DNA of 64,000 bases, taken from NCBI GenBank assembly GCA_965224205.1, contig CBDCYN010000036.1:1-64000 (forward strand), in the 5' to 3' direction. Made by a program: the position numbers and the translations under genes. Below the pieces are notes generated by a model. That model searched no databases. It saw nothing but the letters and a program-made list of their open reading frames with translations, and was not told the origin of the DNA. Shown here piece after piece: positions 16,739-25,716 of this stretch. This stretch comes from CBDCYN01 sp965224205 (GTDB taxonomy: Bacteria; Planctomycetota; Phycisphaerae; Phycisphaerales; Phycisphaeraceae). Within the stretch, counting starts at the first letter, position 1, and every line of letters starts with the position of its first letter.

Positions 16739-19700
16739 ATGAAAAATCACATTCAACACATCATGCGTCGGTTGCGATCCGAGGTCGCTGTTAAGGCCCG
16801 CAAGACGGCTCGAGCGGTAGACGCGATGCCGGTTTTTGAGCCGCTTGAGGGCCGGGTGCTCATGAGCGTCACCGCGTCGTTTAGCGCCTTTACCGGGACG
16901 CTGAGCGTCGTGGGCGACGCGCTCGACAACGTCATGAACATCTCCCGGGCCGACAACGGCGACATCTTGATCAACAACGGTGAGGTCGCCGTCCAAGGCG
17001 GCACGCCCACGGTCAGTAATACAAACCGGATTTTCGCGTTCGGGCTCGATGGCAACGACCAGATCACACTCAACGAGTTCAACGGCGCCCTGCCCGAGGC
17101 GGTGTTCTTAGGCGGCAGCGGCAACGACCTGCTCATCGGCGGTTCGGGTAAGGACTTCCTGCTAGGCGGTTCAGGCAACGACACGATCCGAGGGGCTGGC
17201 AACGAGGACCGGCTCTTCGGTGGTACGGGAAACGACGTGCTGCTGGGCGACCGTGGTAACGATCGCGTCGAGGGCCAGGACGGCAGCGATCTACTCATCT
17301 GGAACAACGGCGATGGCAGCGACTTTCTCGAAGGCGGGGCCGGCAACGACTTCGTCCAGGTCAACGGCGCCAACGGGGCCGGCGACGACTTTAGCATCGA
17401 CCCCAACGGCCAGCGCGTCCGCTTCCAACGCAACAACCTCGGCCTTTTCACGCTCGACATCGGCACCACCGAGAACCTCGACGTCAACGGCCAAGGCGGC
17501 AGCGACACCATCGCCGGGTCGGTCGGGCTCAATGGGTTGATCAGCCTCGATCTGGATGGCGGCGAGGGCAACGACCTGCTGATCGGCGGCGACGGTATCG
17601 ATGTATTACGGGGCGGAGCGGGGAACGACACCTTACTGGGCAACCGCGGCAACGACATCGTGCTCGGTGAAGCCGGCAGCGACCTATTGATCTGGAACAA
17701 CGGTGACGGCAGTGATTTCCTCGAGGGCGGCTCGGGTACGGATACCGTGCAGGTCAACGGGGCGGACGGGGCCGGCGATGACTTTAGCGTCAGCCCCAAC
17801 GGGCAACGCGTCCGGTTCCAACGCAACAACCTCGGCCTTTTCACGCTCGACATCGGCACCACCGAGAACCTCGACGTCAACGGCCAGGGCGGCAACGACA
17901 CCATCACAGGCTCGGTCGGGCTCAACGGGTTGATCTCATTGGACCTCGACGGCGGTGAAGGCAACGACCTGCTGATCGGCGGCGACGGTGCAGATGTGTT
18001 ACGGGGCGGAGCGGGGAACGACACTCTTCTTGGCAACCGTGGTAATGACATCGTGCTCGGTCAAGACGGTGACGACCTACTGATCGTCAACGATGGCGAC
18101 GGCAGTGACTTCCTCGAAGGCGGCGATGGCAACGATACCGTCCAGGTCAACGGCTCAAACACCAATGGCGACGATTTCCGCATCGATCCTAACGGTGAAC
18201 GCGTCCGCTTCCGACGCATCAACCTGGGTCAATTCATCCTCAACATCGGCACGACCGAAGCCCTCGACATTAACGGCCAGGGCGGTGGGGATGTGATCAT
18301 CGCGTCCAACGGGTTGGCGGATCTGACCATCCTTGACCTCGACGGCGGTGAAGGCAACGACCTGCTGATCGGCGGTGACGGGGAAGACGTGCTCCGCGGT
18401 GGGGCCGGCAACGACACCCTGCTGGGCGGCCGCGGCAGCGATTTCATGCTCGGTCAAGACGGTGACGACCTGCTGATCGTCAACAATGGTGACGGCAGTG
18501 ACTTCCTCGAAGGCGGCGACGGCAACGATACCGTCCAGGTCAACGGCTCGAACAGCGCCGGCGACAGCTTCCGTGTCGACCCCAACGGCGAACGCGTTCG
18601 ATTCCGCCGCGTGAACCTGAACCTGTTCACGCTCGACATCGGCTCGACCGAGAACCTCGACGTCAACGGCCAGGGTGGCAGTGACGTGATCATCGGCGCT
18701 GTCGGGCTCAACGGGCTGATCTCATTGGACCTCGACGGCGGTGAAGGCAACGACCTGCTGATCGGCGGCGACGGGGCAGACGTGCTCCGCGGCGGGGCTG
18801 GTAACGACACCCTGCTGGGCAACAAGGGCAACGATATCGTGCTCGGTGAGGACGGCGACGACCTGCTGATCGTCAACCACGGCGACGGCAGTGACTTCCT
18901 CGAAGGCGGCGAGGGCAACGACACCGTCCAGGTCAACGGTTCGAACACTGCCCGCGACGTGATCTTGATCTCGCCCAACGGGGAACGGGTCATAGTCGAA
19001 CGTACGAATCTAGACACCTTCACGCTCGACATCGGCACGACCGAGACGCTTGACATCAACACCCTGGCGGGCAATGACTCCGTGACCGGTTCCGTTGGGT
19101 TGGCGGGTCTGATCTCTCTGAACATCGATGGCGGACTTGGTTTTGACATCCTCACCGGCGGCGACGGCGACGACCGGCTCGACGGCGGGGGTGACAACGA
19201 CCTGATCCGCGGCCGCGACGGCAACGACGTGCTGATCGGCAACCAAGGCAACGACTTCGTCTTCGGCGAGAATGGCAACGACCTGATCGTGATCAACGAG
19301 GGTGACGGCAGCGACCTGGTCGAGGGCGGCCTCGGGCGTGACACCGTACAGGTCACTACCAGCGACGCGGACGATGAACTGGAGCTTAACTGGTTCAACC
19401 GGGTCGTGCGGCTCACACGTATCAATGAAGGCGCCGAGTTCACCCACAACATCGGTTCCACCGAGGTGATCGATACCCGCACCCGAGGCGGGAACGACAA
19501 GATTACGTTGAATGACCTAGCCGGCGTGCCGAACCTTCAGACGGTCGTCGTGGACGCCGGGCAAGGCGACGACGTGATTAACGGCACGAACATCGGCTCT
19601 GGCCTGTTATTCATCGGCCGCGGCCGCGAGGGCAACGATATCCTCTTCGGCGGGTCCGGCAACGACGTGCTGCACGGCGACGACGGACGCGACATCATCA

Positions 19701-19948
19701 TCGCCAACGGTGGCAACGACTTCGTGTCCGGCGGCGAGGGCAACGACATCTTGATCGGCGGCGACGGCAAAGACGTTCTGATCGGCGCCAACGGCAACGA
19801 TGTGCTGTCCGGGGGTCGCGGCAACGATATCCTGCTGGCCGGCAACGGCAACGACACGATGAACGGTGGGGCCGACACGGACTTCCTTGACGGCGGAGCG
19901 GGACAAGACTCGGCGATCAACGGAGAGACGGTGATCAACGTGCCTTAG
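16739..19948 (+). CDS. Giant RTX-type calcium-binding repeat protein with LEPR-XLL-like N-terminus
   Basis: 1,069 residues. The N-terminus is long and basic and carries FEPLEGRVLMS (about 34-44), a form of the LEPR-XLL motif found on planctomycete surface proteins. The rest consists of hemolysin-type nonapeptides (GGxGxDxLx) that bind calcium and form beta rolls, alternating with a non-RTX segment (VQVNG...DDF...PNGxRVRF...LDIGTTE). The unit repeats with an exact 393-base (131-residue) period: the GGyGAyGGCAG anchor recurs at 17309, 17702, 18095, 18488 and 18881, then at 19301 (420 bases, one additional nine-residue repeat). A strong ribosome site supports the ATG at 16739, and a terminator follows. 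It is probably secreted or surface-exposed; no catalytic domain is seen. No type I secretion genes are adjacent. Confidence 0.9.
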   Translation: MKNHIQHIMRRLRSEVAVKARKTARAVDAMPVFEPLEGRVLMSVTASFSAFTGTLSVVGDALDNVMNISRADNGDILINNGEVAVQGGTPTVSNTNRIFAFGLDGNDQITLNEFNGALPEAVFLGGSGNDLLIGGSGKDFLLGGSGNDTIRGAGNEDRLFGGTGNDVLLGDRGNDRVEGQDGSDLLIWNNGDGSDFLEGGAGNDFVQVNGANGAGDDFSIDPNGQRVRFQRNNLGLFTLDIGTTENLDVNGQGGSDTIAGSVGLNGLISLDLDGGEGNDLLIGGDGIDVLRGGAGNDTLLGNRGNDIVLGEAGSDLLIWNNGDGSDFLEGGSGTDTVQVNGADGAGDDFSVSPNGQRVRFQRNNLGLFTLDIGTTENLDVNGQGGNDTITGSVGLNGLISLDLDGGEGNDLLIGGDGADVLRGGAGNDTLLGNRGNDIVLGQDGDDLLIVNDGDGSDFLEGGDGNDTVQVNGSNTNGDDFRIDPNGERVRFRRINLGQFILNIGTTEALDINGQGGGDVIIASNGLADLTILDLDGGEGNDLLIGGDGEDVLRGGAGNDTLLGGRGSDFMLGQDGDDLLIVNNGDGSDFLEGGDGNDTVQVNGSNSAGDSFRVDPNGERVRFRRVNLNLFTLDIGSTENLDVNGQGGSDVIIGAVGLNGLISLDLDGGEGNDLLIGGDGADVLRGGAGNDTLLGNKGNDIVLGEDGDDLLIVNHGDGSDFLEGGEGNDTVQVNGSNTARDVILISPNGERVIVERTNLDTFTLDIGTTETLDINTLAGNDSVTGSVGLAGLISLNIDGGLGFDILTGGDGDDRLDGGGDNDLIRGRDGNDVLIGNQGNDFVFGENGNDLIVINEGDGSDLVEGGLGRDTVQVTTSDADDELELNWFNRVVRLTRINEGAEFTHNIGSTEVIDTRTRGGNDKITLNDLAGVPNLQTVVVDAGQGDDVINGTNIGSGLLFIGRGREGNDILFGGSGNDVLHGDDGRDIIIANGGNDFVSGGEGNDILIGGDGKDVLIGANGNDVLSGGRGNDILLAGNGNDTMNGGADTDFLDGGAGQDSAINGETVINVP

Positions 19949-20017
19949 AGAAAATGGATCGGAAGAGTGGAGAGTTGGAGTAAGGCCGAACGGGGACACA
20001 CACTCCTCCAAGGCTAA

Positions 20018-20057
20018 ACACAAGGGCCCGCTGCATCGCGGGCCCTTGTGTCTTTTT
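20018..20057 (+). terminator. Strong rho-independent terminator of the RTX gene
   Basis: A perfect 14-bp stem (ACACAAGGGCCCGC / GCGGGCCCTTGTGT) with a 6-base loop is followed by CTTTTT. It lies 70 bases after the RTX stop and 38 bases before the end of the converging choice-of-anchor I gene. Confidence 0.9.
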
Positions 20058-20094
20058 ATGATGAATTCGGCAAACGGGGGCTAAAAGGGACGGA

Positions 20095-21786
20095 TTACTT
20101 CTTGGGACGTCTCAACAAGCCCGCTAAGGCGATGGATAAAACACTCAATGTGCCCGGCTCGGGGATCTCGAAGATCGCCGTCGTCCCCGAGACCTCATTG
20201 GCGACGACCAGCAGCGGCACACCCGTGGGGCTGTCGGATGCACCAATAAACGCCAAGCCTTCTGGCCCGAGGTCCCCGGCCAACGCTAAGTCGTCCTCGA
20301 CGTCTTCAACCGAGAAATCGCGGCTGTTGAAGTACTGGATGAACGAAGGATCGCTCGGGTCGGTCACGTCATAAACCATCACCCCCCCGACTCGCTCAAG
20401 GCCGATGAAGGCGTATACGGTGTTGCCGATCTGGCCTAGGACCACGCCCTCGGGCTCCGGGCCTCTGTCGTCGCTGCGGGAGTCAAATGAATCGTTCTCG
20501 TCGTTGTTGGAGTTGAAGTCATCAGGGATGATACCGGCCGTGATCTGCTCGAAATCATCGCCGCTATCGAAGACCAGGTCGAGGCTGTTCCCGTCGACGA
20601 GCCAGATGGAAAACGACCGGGCCCCGAACGAGAAGATCTGGTCAATCGGGCCGTCGCCATCCGTGTCACCGCTGGCGTTGGTGGTGCGCAGGCGACCGAG
20701 GTTTTCCTCTTCTTGGAGGGTCGAGGCGTTCGGGAATTCTTGGGTATCGAGCAGCAGGTCCTCCACGCGGGTCTCTTCGCTAAACCCGTCGTAGTCGCGG
20801 GCGTCGCCCTCGTTGGCGGTCACGAGGTAGGTCTGCCCGTTGGCTTCGTAGGCGGCGATCGCGTCGGGCTGGTACATCCCCAGCACCGGCCAGTTGGCGA
20901 TGTTGATCGCGTCGTCACGGTTCGAGGCGTCCAGGGCGTTGGAGGAGTTATTAACTCCATCGAAACTCTTGAACCCGCTGTCGGCGAGGCTGTGGTCCTT
21001 GAACCCCAGGGCGACGATGTCGGTCACGGTCGCTGAGGGGATGTCCACGATCGCGACTGCGTTGTTTTCTTGGAGCGATACGTAAGCCTTATCCCCCGCT
21101 ACGGCGATGTATTCAGGTTCGACGTCTTGGGCGACGGTGGCCCGGCCGTCGGTGGCGGTGACGTTGGGGCCGTAGATCCGCACCCCGGCGGCTTCAAGTG
21201 CCGCGCGTTGGGCGTTGAACGAACCAAAGCCCGCGGTGGCGACCGACGCGGACCCGACCCCGCGGGAAAGATCGATGATGCTCACCGAGCCTTCGGGGTC
21301 GACGTCGTAATCATCGTTGGGTTGCCCCTCATTGGCCACGAGCACGCGTGACCCGTCGGCGTTGAACGTGAGCATGTCCGGCAGCGGGCCGACCGTGACG
21401 GTGTTGACCGGTAGGTCGAGCTCACTGAGGTTGGTGTTGTAGAACTGGACCGTCCCGTTGGCCTGTTGGTTGGCGTCTTCGACGGCCACGGCCAGGACCC
21501 CGCCGTGTACCGCGACGCTGTTGGAGCCCAGGGCATTGATCGTAAACAGCTTCGTGGGGTTGGTCGGGTCCGAGGCGTCGAGCACATCGACCCCGGCGGT
21601 GGCGTTGACCACGAACAGCCGCTGGGTCGCGGGGTCGTAGACTGGGATCTCCGCGGCTGCGTCATCAAAAACCCCGGTGGAGTGCCTGCCGATCGGGTTG
21701 GGGTTGACCAAGTCCGCTCTTGCGGAGGCCCCAAGGCACGTCCCCAGTCCAGCTGCCGCGAGGATCATCGATCTGTAGTACATCAT
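20095..21786 (-). CDS. Choice-of-anchor I family secreted protein with PEP-CTERM tail
   Basis: 563 residues. A signal peptide (about 1-24, SARA) precedes a seven-bladed-propeller-like domain of the choice-of-anchor I family. Typical segments are IPVYDPATQRLFVVNATAGVDVLD, GNSVAVHGG-like blades, VANEGQP, YLVTANEGDARDYDGF, SFSIWLVDG and PEPEGVV. The C-terminus (IPEPGTLSVLSIALAGLLRR, Lys end) is a PEP-CTERM sorting signal. The family's activity is not established; homologues are extracellular and are often annotated as alkaline-phosphatase-like or esterase-like. The ATG at 21786 is preceded by AAAGGAGAGAG. It is a single gene converging on the RTX gene. Confidence 0.85.
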   Translation of the reverse strand: MMYYRSMILAAAGLGTCLGASARADLVNPNPIGRHSTGVFDDAAAEIPVYDPATQRLFVVNATAGVDVLDASDPTNPTKLFTINALGSNSVAVHGGVLAVAVEDANQQANGTVQFYNTNLSELDLPVNTVTVGPLPDMLTFNADGSRVLVANEGQPNDDYDVDPEGSVSIIDLSRGVGSASVATAGFGSFNAQRAALEAAGVRIYGPNVTATDGRATVAQDVEPEYIAVAGDKAYVSLQENNAVAIVDIPSATVTDIVALGFKDHSLADSGFKSFDGVNNSSNALDASNRDDAINIANWPVLGMYQPDAIAAYEANGQTYLVTANEGDARDYDGFSEETRVEDLLLDTQEFPNASTLQEEENLGRLRTTNASGDTDGDGPIDQIFSFGARSFSIWLVDGNSLDLVFDSGDDFEQITAGIIPDDFNSNNDENDSFDSRSDDRGPEPEGVVLGQIGNTVYAFIGLERVGGVMVYDVTDPSDPSFIQYFNSRDFSVEDVEDDLALAGDLGPEGLAFIGASDSPTGVPLLVVANEVSGTTAIFEIPEPGTLSVLSIALAGLLRRPKK

Positions 21787-22120
21787 CTCTCTCCTTTACA
21801 TTTAAGAAAAATTAATAGGAAACTCGGGGTGATCAAATGAGTATGGGGGCTCTCTCCCGTCTCTCAATCTTGAGAATTAGCATAATATATTACCGGTTGA
21901 TTTACCAGGGTTTGATTAGGAATTGATGAGACAAACATCTTCCTACGTAAGCACAATGGAGCGTCGTGGCTGTTAGCGAGATTGTGGTTTTATTATTTTC
22001 TGACCCATCGTCATGATGTAAATAATTGCATCATATGCATATAAGCTCGTCTATACTGGCGGGCGGCAAGCGTTATCGTGGGAGGGAGTGGTAAGGACGA
22101 CTCATCCGGGAACCGACTCG
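21787..22120 (+). other. AT-rich divergent intergenic region
   Basis: 334 bases between the divergent choice-of-anchor I and UbiA-like genes. It is clearly more AT-rich than its surroundings (for example around 21880-21920), as expected for promoters of both genes. No gene or palindromic operator was recognised. Confidence 0.4.
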
Positions 22121-23125
22121 ATGCCCACCTATTTGCACCGATGGATCCACGTGCTGAGCCTAGTCCGAGCGGACTTGGCACTGGTGGCGGTGTCGAACAG
22201 CTGGCTGATGGTTTTTCTGGCGCGGTACGTCGAGCCGGGCGCACGGGTGAATCCGTCGTTATCCGCGATGCCGTTGCCGGTCGCCCTGGGGGTGGTCGCG
22301 GTGGTCGCGGCGGGGCTGTTCGCGTACGGCGCGGCGATCAATGACGGGCTTGATAGCCGCCACGATAGCGCGTTCTGGCCGCGCCGGCCGATCCCCGCGG
22401 GCCGCATGACCGGGTCGTGGGCGTTGGTCGTCGCGATCATGGGGTTGCTCTCGGCACTGGCGGCGGCGGTGTGCCTGGGCAAGGCTTCGAGTTTCCTTTG
22501 CGTGGTGGCGGCGGCGGCGATCCTCTTTTACAACACGGCGGGGAAATTTGTGCCCGCGGTGGGGATAGTCTTGGTCGGGCTGATCCACGCGTTGAATATG
22601 TGGATCGTCAACCCGAGGCTGGGGTTCGCTTGGCCGATCTGGCTGAACATGACCCACGTGATCGCCGCCGGGGCGATCGCCCATCGGCTCGAGAGCAAAC
22701 GCCCGCGCTTGCGCGCGGGACAGGTCGCGGGTCTGTGGGCGGGGTGGTCGTTCTGGACGATGGCGTTGGTGGCGTCGATGGGTTGGCGTGGGGCGCTGCT
22801 GATACCGGCGTATCCCAAGATCGGGTACGGCCCGGTGGTCGTCGCCGTGCTGTTTGTCGCGGTCGCGGCGGTGATGCTGCGGCGGCGGATGCGACCGCTC
22901 CGCAGCCGTCGCGAAGCCGGGGCGGGGTTCCGACGGCTGTCGCTCCAATGGCTGATCCTCTACGACGCCAGCTGGCTAGCGGGTGGAGGGTTGCACACGC
23001 CGGCGGCGGTGCTGGTCGGGTTGTTTGTTGTCTTGGTGGCGTGCATCGCGGGGCTCGAGCTGCTTGATCAATGCTCTGATCAGCCGGTCAAATATGGTGT
23101 TGAACCGGTACGGTCGTATGGGTAA
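22121..23125 (+). CDS. UbiA-like prenyltransferase family membrane protein
   Basis: 334 residues with eight or so hydrophobic helices. The cytosolic loop AAINDGLDSRHDSAFWPRRPIPAGRM (about 72-96) matches the UbiA signature: a first Asp-rich motif (NDxxDxxxD) followed by the RPIPxGR segment. UbiA proteins transfer polyprenyl groups to aromatic or other acceptors within the membrane. The usual second Asp-rich motif (DxxxD) in the later loop is not obvious, so activity is uncertain. The ATG at 22121 gives the usual N-terminus; a GTG at 22088 has GGAGG only two bases away and is less likely. No quinone, heme or glycan partner gene is adjacent, so the substrate is unknown. Confidence 0.6.
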   Translation: MPTYLHRWIHVLSLVRADLALVAVSNSWLMVFLARYVEPGARVNPSLSAMPLPVALGVVAVVAAGLFAYGAAINDGLDSRHDSAFWPRRPIPAGRMTGSWALVVAIMGLLSALAAAVCLGKASSFLCVVAAAAILFYNTAGKFVPAVGIVLVGLIHALNMWIVNPRLGFAWPIWLNMTHVIAAGAIAHRLESKRPRLRAGQVAGLWAGWSFWTMALVASMGWRGALLIPAYPKIGYGPVVVAVLFVAVAAVMLRRRMRPLRSRREAGAGFRRLSLQWLILYDASWLAGGGLHTPAAVLVGLFVVLVACIAGLELLDQCSDQPVKYGVEPVRSYG

Positions 23126-23223
23126 ATCGATCGCGCAGACCGAGTCGTATTACATTCAAATTGTGGCGACAACCCGAGTCCGGGGTCAACCATTGGGTCG
23201 TCTTGGACAAGAGAGAGCAGGTT

Positions 23224-23310
23224 ATGTCTGAAGAGGCTCTAGCAGCAGCGTGGAAGCTCGCGGTTGAGGGGCTCGATGGCGAGATACCCTCCTCGTCCGT
23301 ATCTCTATAG
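23224..23310 (+). CDS. Possible 28-residue small protein or gene fragment
   Basis: ATG to TAG, 28 codons (MSEEALAAAWKLAVEGLDGE..., then Ile/Pro/Ser). A purine-rich GAGAGAG lies about 9 bases upstream. The composition is that of an amphipathic helix, but the frame is short enough to arise by chance. It could also be the start of a decayed gene. Confidence 0.2.
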   Translation: MSEEALAAAWKLAVEGLDGEIPSSSVSL

Positions 23311-23432
23311 GACGACCCACCTTTTTTGTTCAACCGGTATGGCCGTTGAACTCTGAGCACGTCTAAAGGACATGGAGGGTCGTGATGGCTTCAACTCGAC
23401 CGTCAATCTAGATAAATCTTGACGATTAGGGA

Positions 23433-23464
23433 GCAATTTGACGTGATAATTGACGTCAAATTGC
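23433..23464. promoter_or_regulatory. 12-bp perfect inverted repeat, possible operator
   Basis: GCAATTTGACGT and its exact complement ACGTCAAATTGC are separated by 8 bases. The pair sits 165 bases upstream of the VPTP-CTERM gene in a non-coding region and has no T tract, so a dimeric regulator site or an mRNA hairpin is more likely than a terminator. Confidence 0.45.
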
Positions 23465-23628
23465 ATCATGTCGTTAGACGCGCAGTGAATCGGAGGTAAT
23501 TTAGAAATGTCGCCCGAGGAGAAAGAGCACCGCAACGTTAATCGATAGTCCGCCTGACGAAAACGTTTGAATCGGGAGTACTTTCGAGCATTAGTAGACC
23601 AACCAACAAGAGTGAAGGAGGAGAGAAG

Positions 23629-24282
23629 ATGAGATTGAGATCTTTATTTGGAGCCGCCGCTTTCGCCGCGGCGGGGCTGGTCGCTACGGCCGGCCAGACC
23701 ACCCAGGCCGCGACCGTCGGGGACTTCGAGGTCGATTTCCTGGACGTGTCGTACAACATCGATGGGACCTCGACGTGGACCTACAAAGTTACTAGCGATG
23801 CGGACACCAAGACCAAAGCCCTGTCGCACTGGACGCTCCAGTTATGCGATGACGCGGTCGTGGTCAGCCCGATCGGGTCTTACACCACGCTCTCGTCATT
23901 CACCGATGGGGGCGGCGACACGTTCACCGGCCGTGCCGACATAACCTATACCGTGGTCCTTGGTCTGGACGCCACCAGCGGGGTGTCTGGCATCAAGTAC
24001 GAAGACGCGGTAGACGCCTCCGGCGACACCGCTAACCTCGGCGAAAATGGGGTGATGGAGATGGATCTCTTCCAGTTCACACTCGACCAGCACTATGTCG
24101 TGGACAACACCGTGCTGGCCGCTACGAAGGCCGGCGGAGCCGTCGACACGGCCACGATCCTTGGCCCGTCGCTCGACTGCCACACGCAAACCGTCGTCGT
24201 GCCCACCCCGGCGGCATCGGGCTTGGGTGCTGGCTTGCTGGGCCTGATGGTCTTGGCCAAGGCACGCAAGAAGAACGCTTGA
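23629..24282 (+). CDS. Secreted protein with VPTP-type PEP-CTERM-like tail
   Basis: 217 residues. A signal peptide (MRLRSLFGAAAFAAAGLVAT...QAA) leads to a beta-rich domain of unknown family (VDFLDVSYNIDGTSTWTYKV..., two Cys near 88 and 188). It ends with VPTPAASGLGAGLLGLMVLA and a basic KARKKN end, a variant of the PEP-CTERM sorting signal common in Phycisphaerae. The ATG at 23629 has AAGGAGGAG close upstream. Monocistronic, with a hairpin terminator downstream. Probably exported and anchored at the cell surface; molecular function unknown. Confidence 0.8.
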   Translation: MRLRSLFGAAAFAAAGLVATAGQTTQAATVGDFEVDFLDVSYNIDGTSTWTYKVTSDADTKTKALSHWTLQLCDDAVVVSPIGSYTTLSSFTDGGGDTFTGRADITYTVVLGLDATSGVSGIKYEDAVDASGDTANLGENGVMEMDLFQFTLDQHYVVDNTVLAATKAGGAVDTATILGPSLDCHTQTVVVPTPAASGLGAGLLGLMVLAKARKKNA

Positions 24283-24374
24283 TTGAAATGAAATACTCCA
24301 CTCAAAGCGAAAGCGGCCCCATCCGTGATCGCGCTTGAAGAGCAGGACAGGAAACCATACCAACCAACCATATC

Positions 24375-24410
24375 CATAAACAGGACGGGCTTACACCCGT
24401 CCTGTTTATG
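24375..24410 (+). terminator. Hairpin terminator after the VPTP-CTERM gene
   Basis: A perfect 15-bp stem (CATAAACAGGACGGG / CCCGTCCTGTTTATG) with a 6-base loop. The only T tract is the TTT in the descending arm, but stem strength and position between convergent genes support a terminator, probably bidirectional. Confidence 0.7.
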
Positions 24411-24573
24411 CGCGCACCCACCAATTGACTCGGTTTTGCAAGGAAAACTTGACGTCGTATTTCCTGCGACCTGAATCGATCTACCCATCGCGTGTCCAAG
24501 AACCGCGTCGGGGTTGTCGTTAACCTCGAATACGACCCCTGCCGTACGATCATCCGCGAGGGGGGTCCATCCG

Positions 24574-25716
24574 TTATTCGTCATCAATCCCGTTATGGCG
24601 GAGGCCGAATGTTTCTGCCAAACGGACGATAGCCTGTTTGAAGGGGAGATGGTCGTGTCTGAATTTTGCTCGGTTGAGTATGGCGGGCCCCAGGAGTGAC
24701 CGGAATCGATCTGTTACTTCGGAAGAATCAGCGGGGTCAAAAACCCAGAACCGTTCGATGATCGAATCGGAGATAGTGCTTAAGGTATAGAATGACCGGA
24801 AGAAATGATCCGACATCGGAAGCGAGTACCCGATGACAAATATATTCTCCGCGCCGGCTAACGCTTTGCTGGCTTCTCGCCAGACGGATTTCAACATCTC
24901 TTGATATAGTCCTTTGTTCCACGTCGGGGGAACGATGACCGGCTGAGGCAAGATCGCCTCGCCCCATCTGCTGGGGCCGTGTAGCAGCTCCATCGTATCA
25001 ATCGGCCGTCTTGCGTCCCTGTTTAAACCCAGCCTGTCCCAATAGGTCTTAGTCAGCAGGGGGCGGACCGATGCGGCTTCGATCTGCCCGGTCTGCTGGT
25101 CCCGGGCCCAGTTGAGAGAGCCATGGACCTTATACAGCCGGATCGAGCCATGCCTTAAGCGTGACCTGGGCGTGAGCCCGTAATCCGGCTCAACCCCCCC
25201 GACGGCGAATGCGTATTCAAGGCAAAGATCGTAATTGAAAGAGATCACCGCGATCGGGGCCGCCTCTTGAACGTTCCTGAGTTCCATGAGCAGCTCACAA
25301 AAGTAGTCATAGGGATACGGTGATCTGATGACCGAGTCACCCTCGAATATGGGATGCTTGATGCTGTGCTCAAGGGTCCGCATGATCACGAACCTCAGAT
25401 GAGACGGGAGGTTTTTCACCTCTTCATCGCTGAGGCCGCCCAGCCTTCCGATGAGGCTCGCCATCTCGAAAGTTGTAAATAGATTTTCGATGTTATCGAG
25501 ATCGATACTCGACTTCGCGTAGGCCACCTGAAGCCGCCGCCTCGCATCAAAAACCGCTTCGAACGATTCCGACGCCCAGCCAGATTCACCTCGACGGTGA
25601 ATGGCGCTGGCGCACTCAATAAAATCGTACATCAGCGGCCCATGAGCCGCTCGAGACGCTCCCGCCCCTAACACGAACACCGTCTTCGCTTCCTGTCTCT
25701 GACTCTTGTGAACCAT
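24574..25716 (-). CDS. SIR2-like NAD-binding protein (stand-alone)
   Basis: 380 residues of the SIR2-like superfamily. Visible motifs: the NAD-binding GAGAS (17-21), ISFNYD (159-163; Asn161 and Asp163 are the usual NAD-hydrolysis residues), YKVHGSLNW (195-203; catalytic-type His198), a late VIVPPTWNK and IFVIGYSLPMSDHFFR. This order matches the SIR2_2-type proteins found in anti-phage systems, which deplete NAD, rather than classical deacetylases: the zinc-binding Cys motifs of true sirtuins are absent. No partner (Argonaute, helicase, TIR or HerA-type gene) is adjacent, so a defence role is inference only. The ATG at 25716 follows AGGGG at about 10 bases. Confidence 0.75.
   Translation of the reverse strand: MVHKSQRQEAKTVFVLGAGASRAAHGPLMYDFIECASAIHRRGESGWASESFEAVFDARRRLQVAYAKSSIDLDNIENLFTTFEMASLIGRLGGLSDEEVKNLPSHLRFVIMRTLEHSIKHPIFEGDSVIRSPYPYDYFCELLMELRNVQEAAPIAVISFNYDLCLEYAFAVGGVEPDYGLTPRSRLRHGSIRLYKVHGSLNWARDQQTGQIEAASVRPLLTKTYWDRLGLNRDARRPIDTMELLHGPSRWGEAILPQPVIVPPTWNKGLYQEMLKSVWREASKALAGAENIFVIGYSLPMSDHFFRSFYTLSTISDSIIERFWVFDPADSSEVTDRFRSLLGPAILNRAKFRHDHLPFKQAIVRLAETFGLRHNGIDDE

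Larger units (their letters stand above)
23126..23628 (+). other. Intergenic region with an inverted repeat
   Basis: 503 bases without a confident gene. It holds a 28-codon open frame (23224-23310) and a perfect 12-bp inverted repeat (23433-23464), both listed separately. The downstream gene has a strong ribosome site (AAGGAGGAGAG) just before 23629. Confidence 0.4.

Noticed and set aside
17309..19310. A CRISPR-like array, because of regularly spaced repeats
   Set aside because: The period is 393 bases, the repeats are in-frame coding units and no short spacer structure or cas gene is present.
16753..19938. Long minus-strand open frames of about 133 to 432 codons opposite the RTX gene
   Set aside because: They have monotonous Ser/Pro/Leu/Arg composition, repeat with the RTX units and lack ribosome sites; they mirror the codon bias of the real gene.
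22259..22948. A 229-codon minus-strand frame opposite the UbiA-like gene
   Set aside because: Arg/His/Asp/Pro-rich composition typical of an antisense frame in GC-rich DNA; the plus-strand frame has real membrane helices and the UbiA motif.
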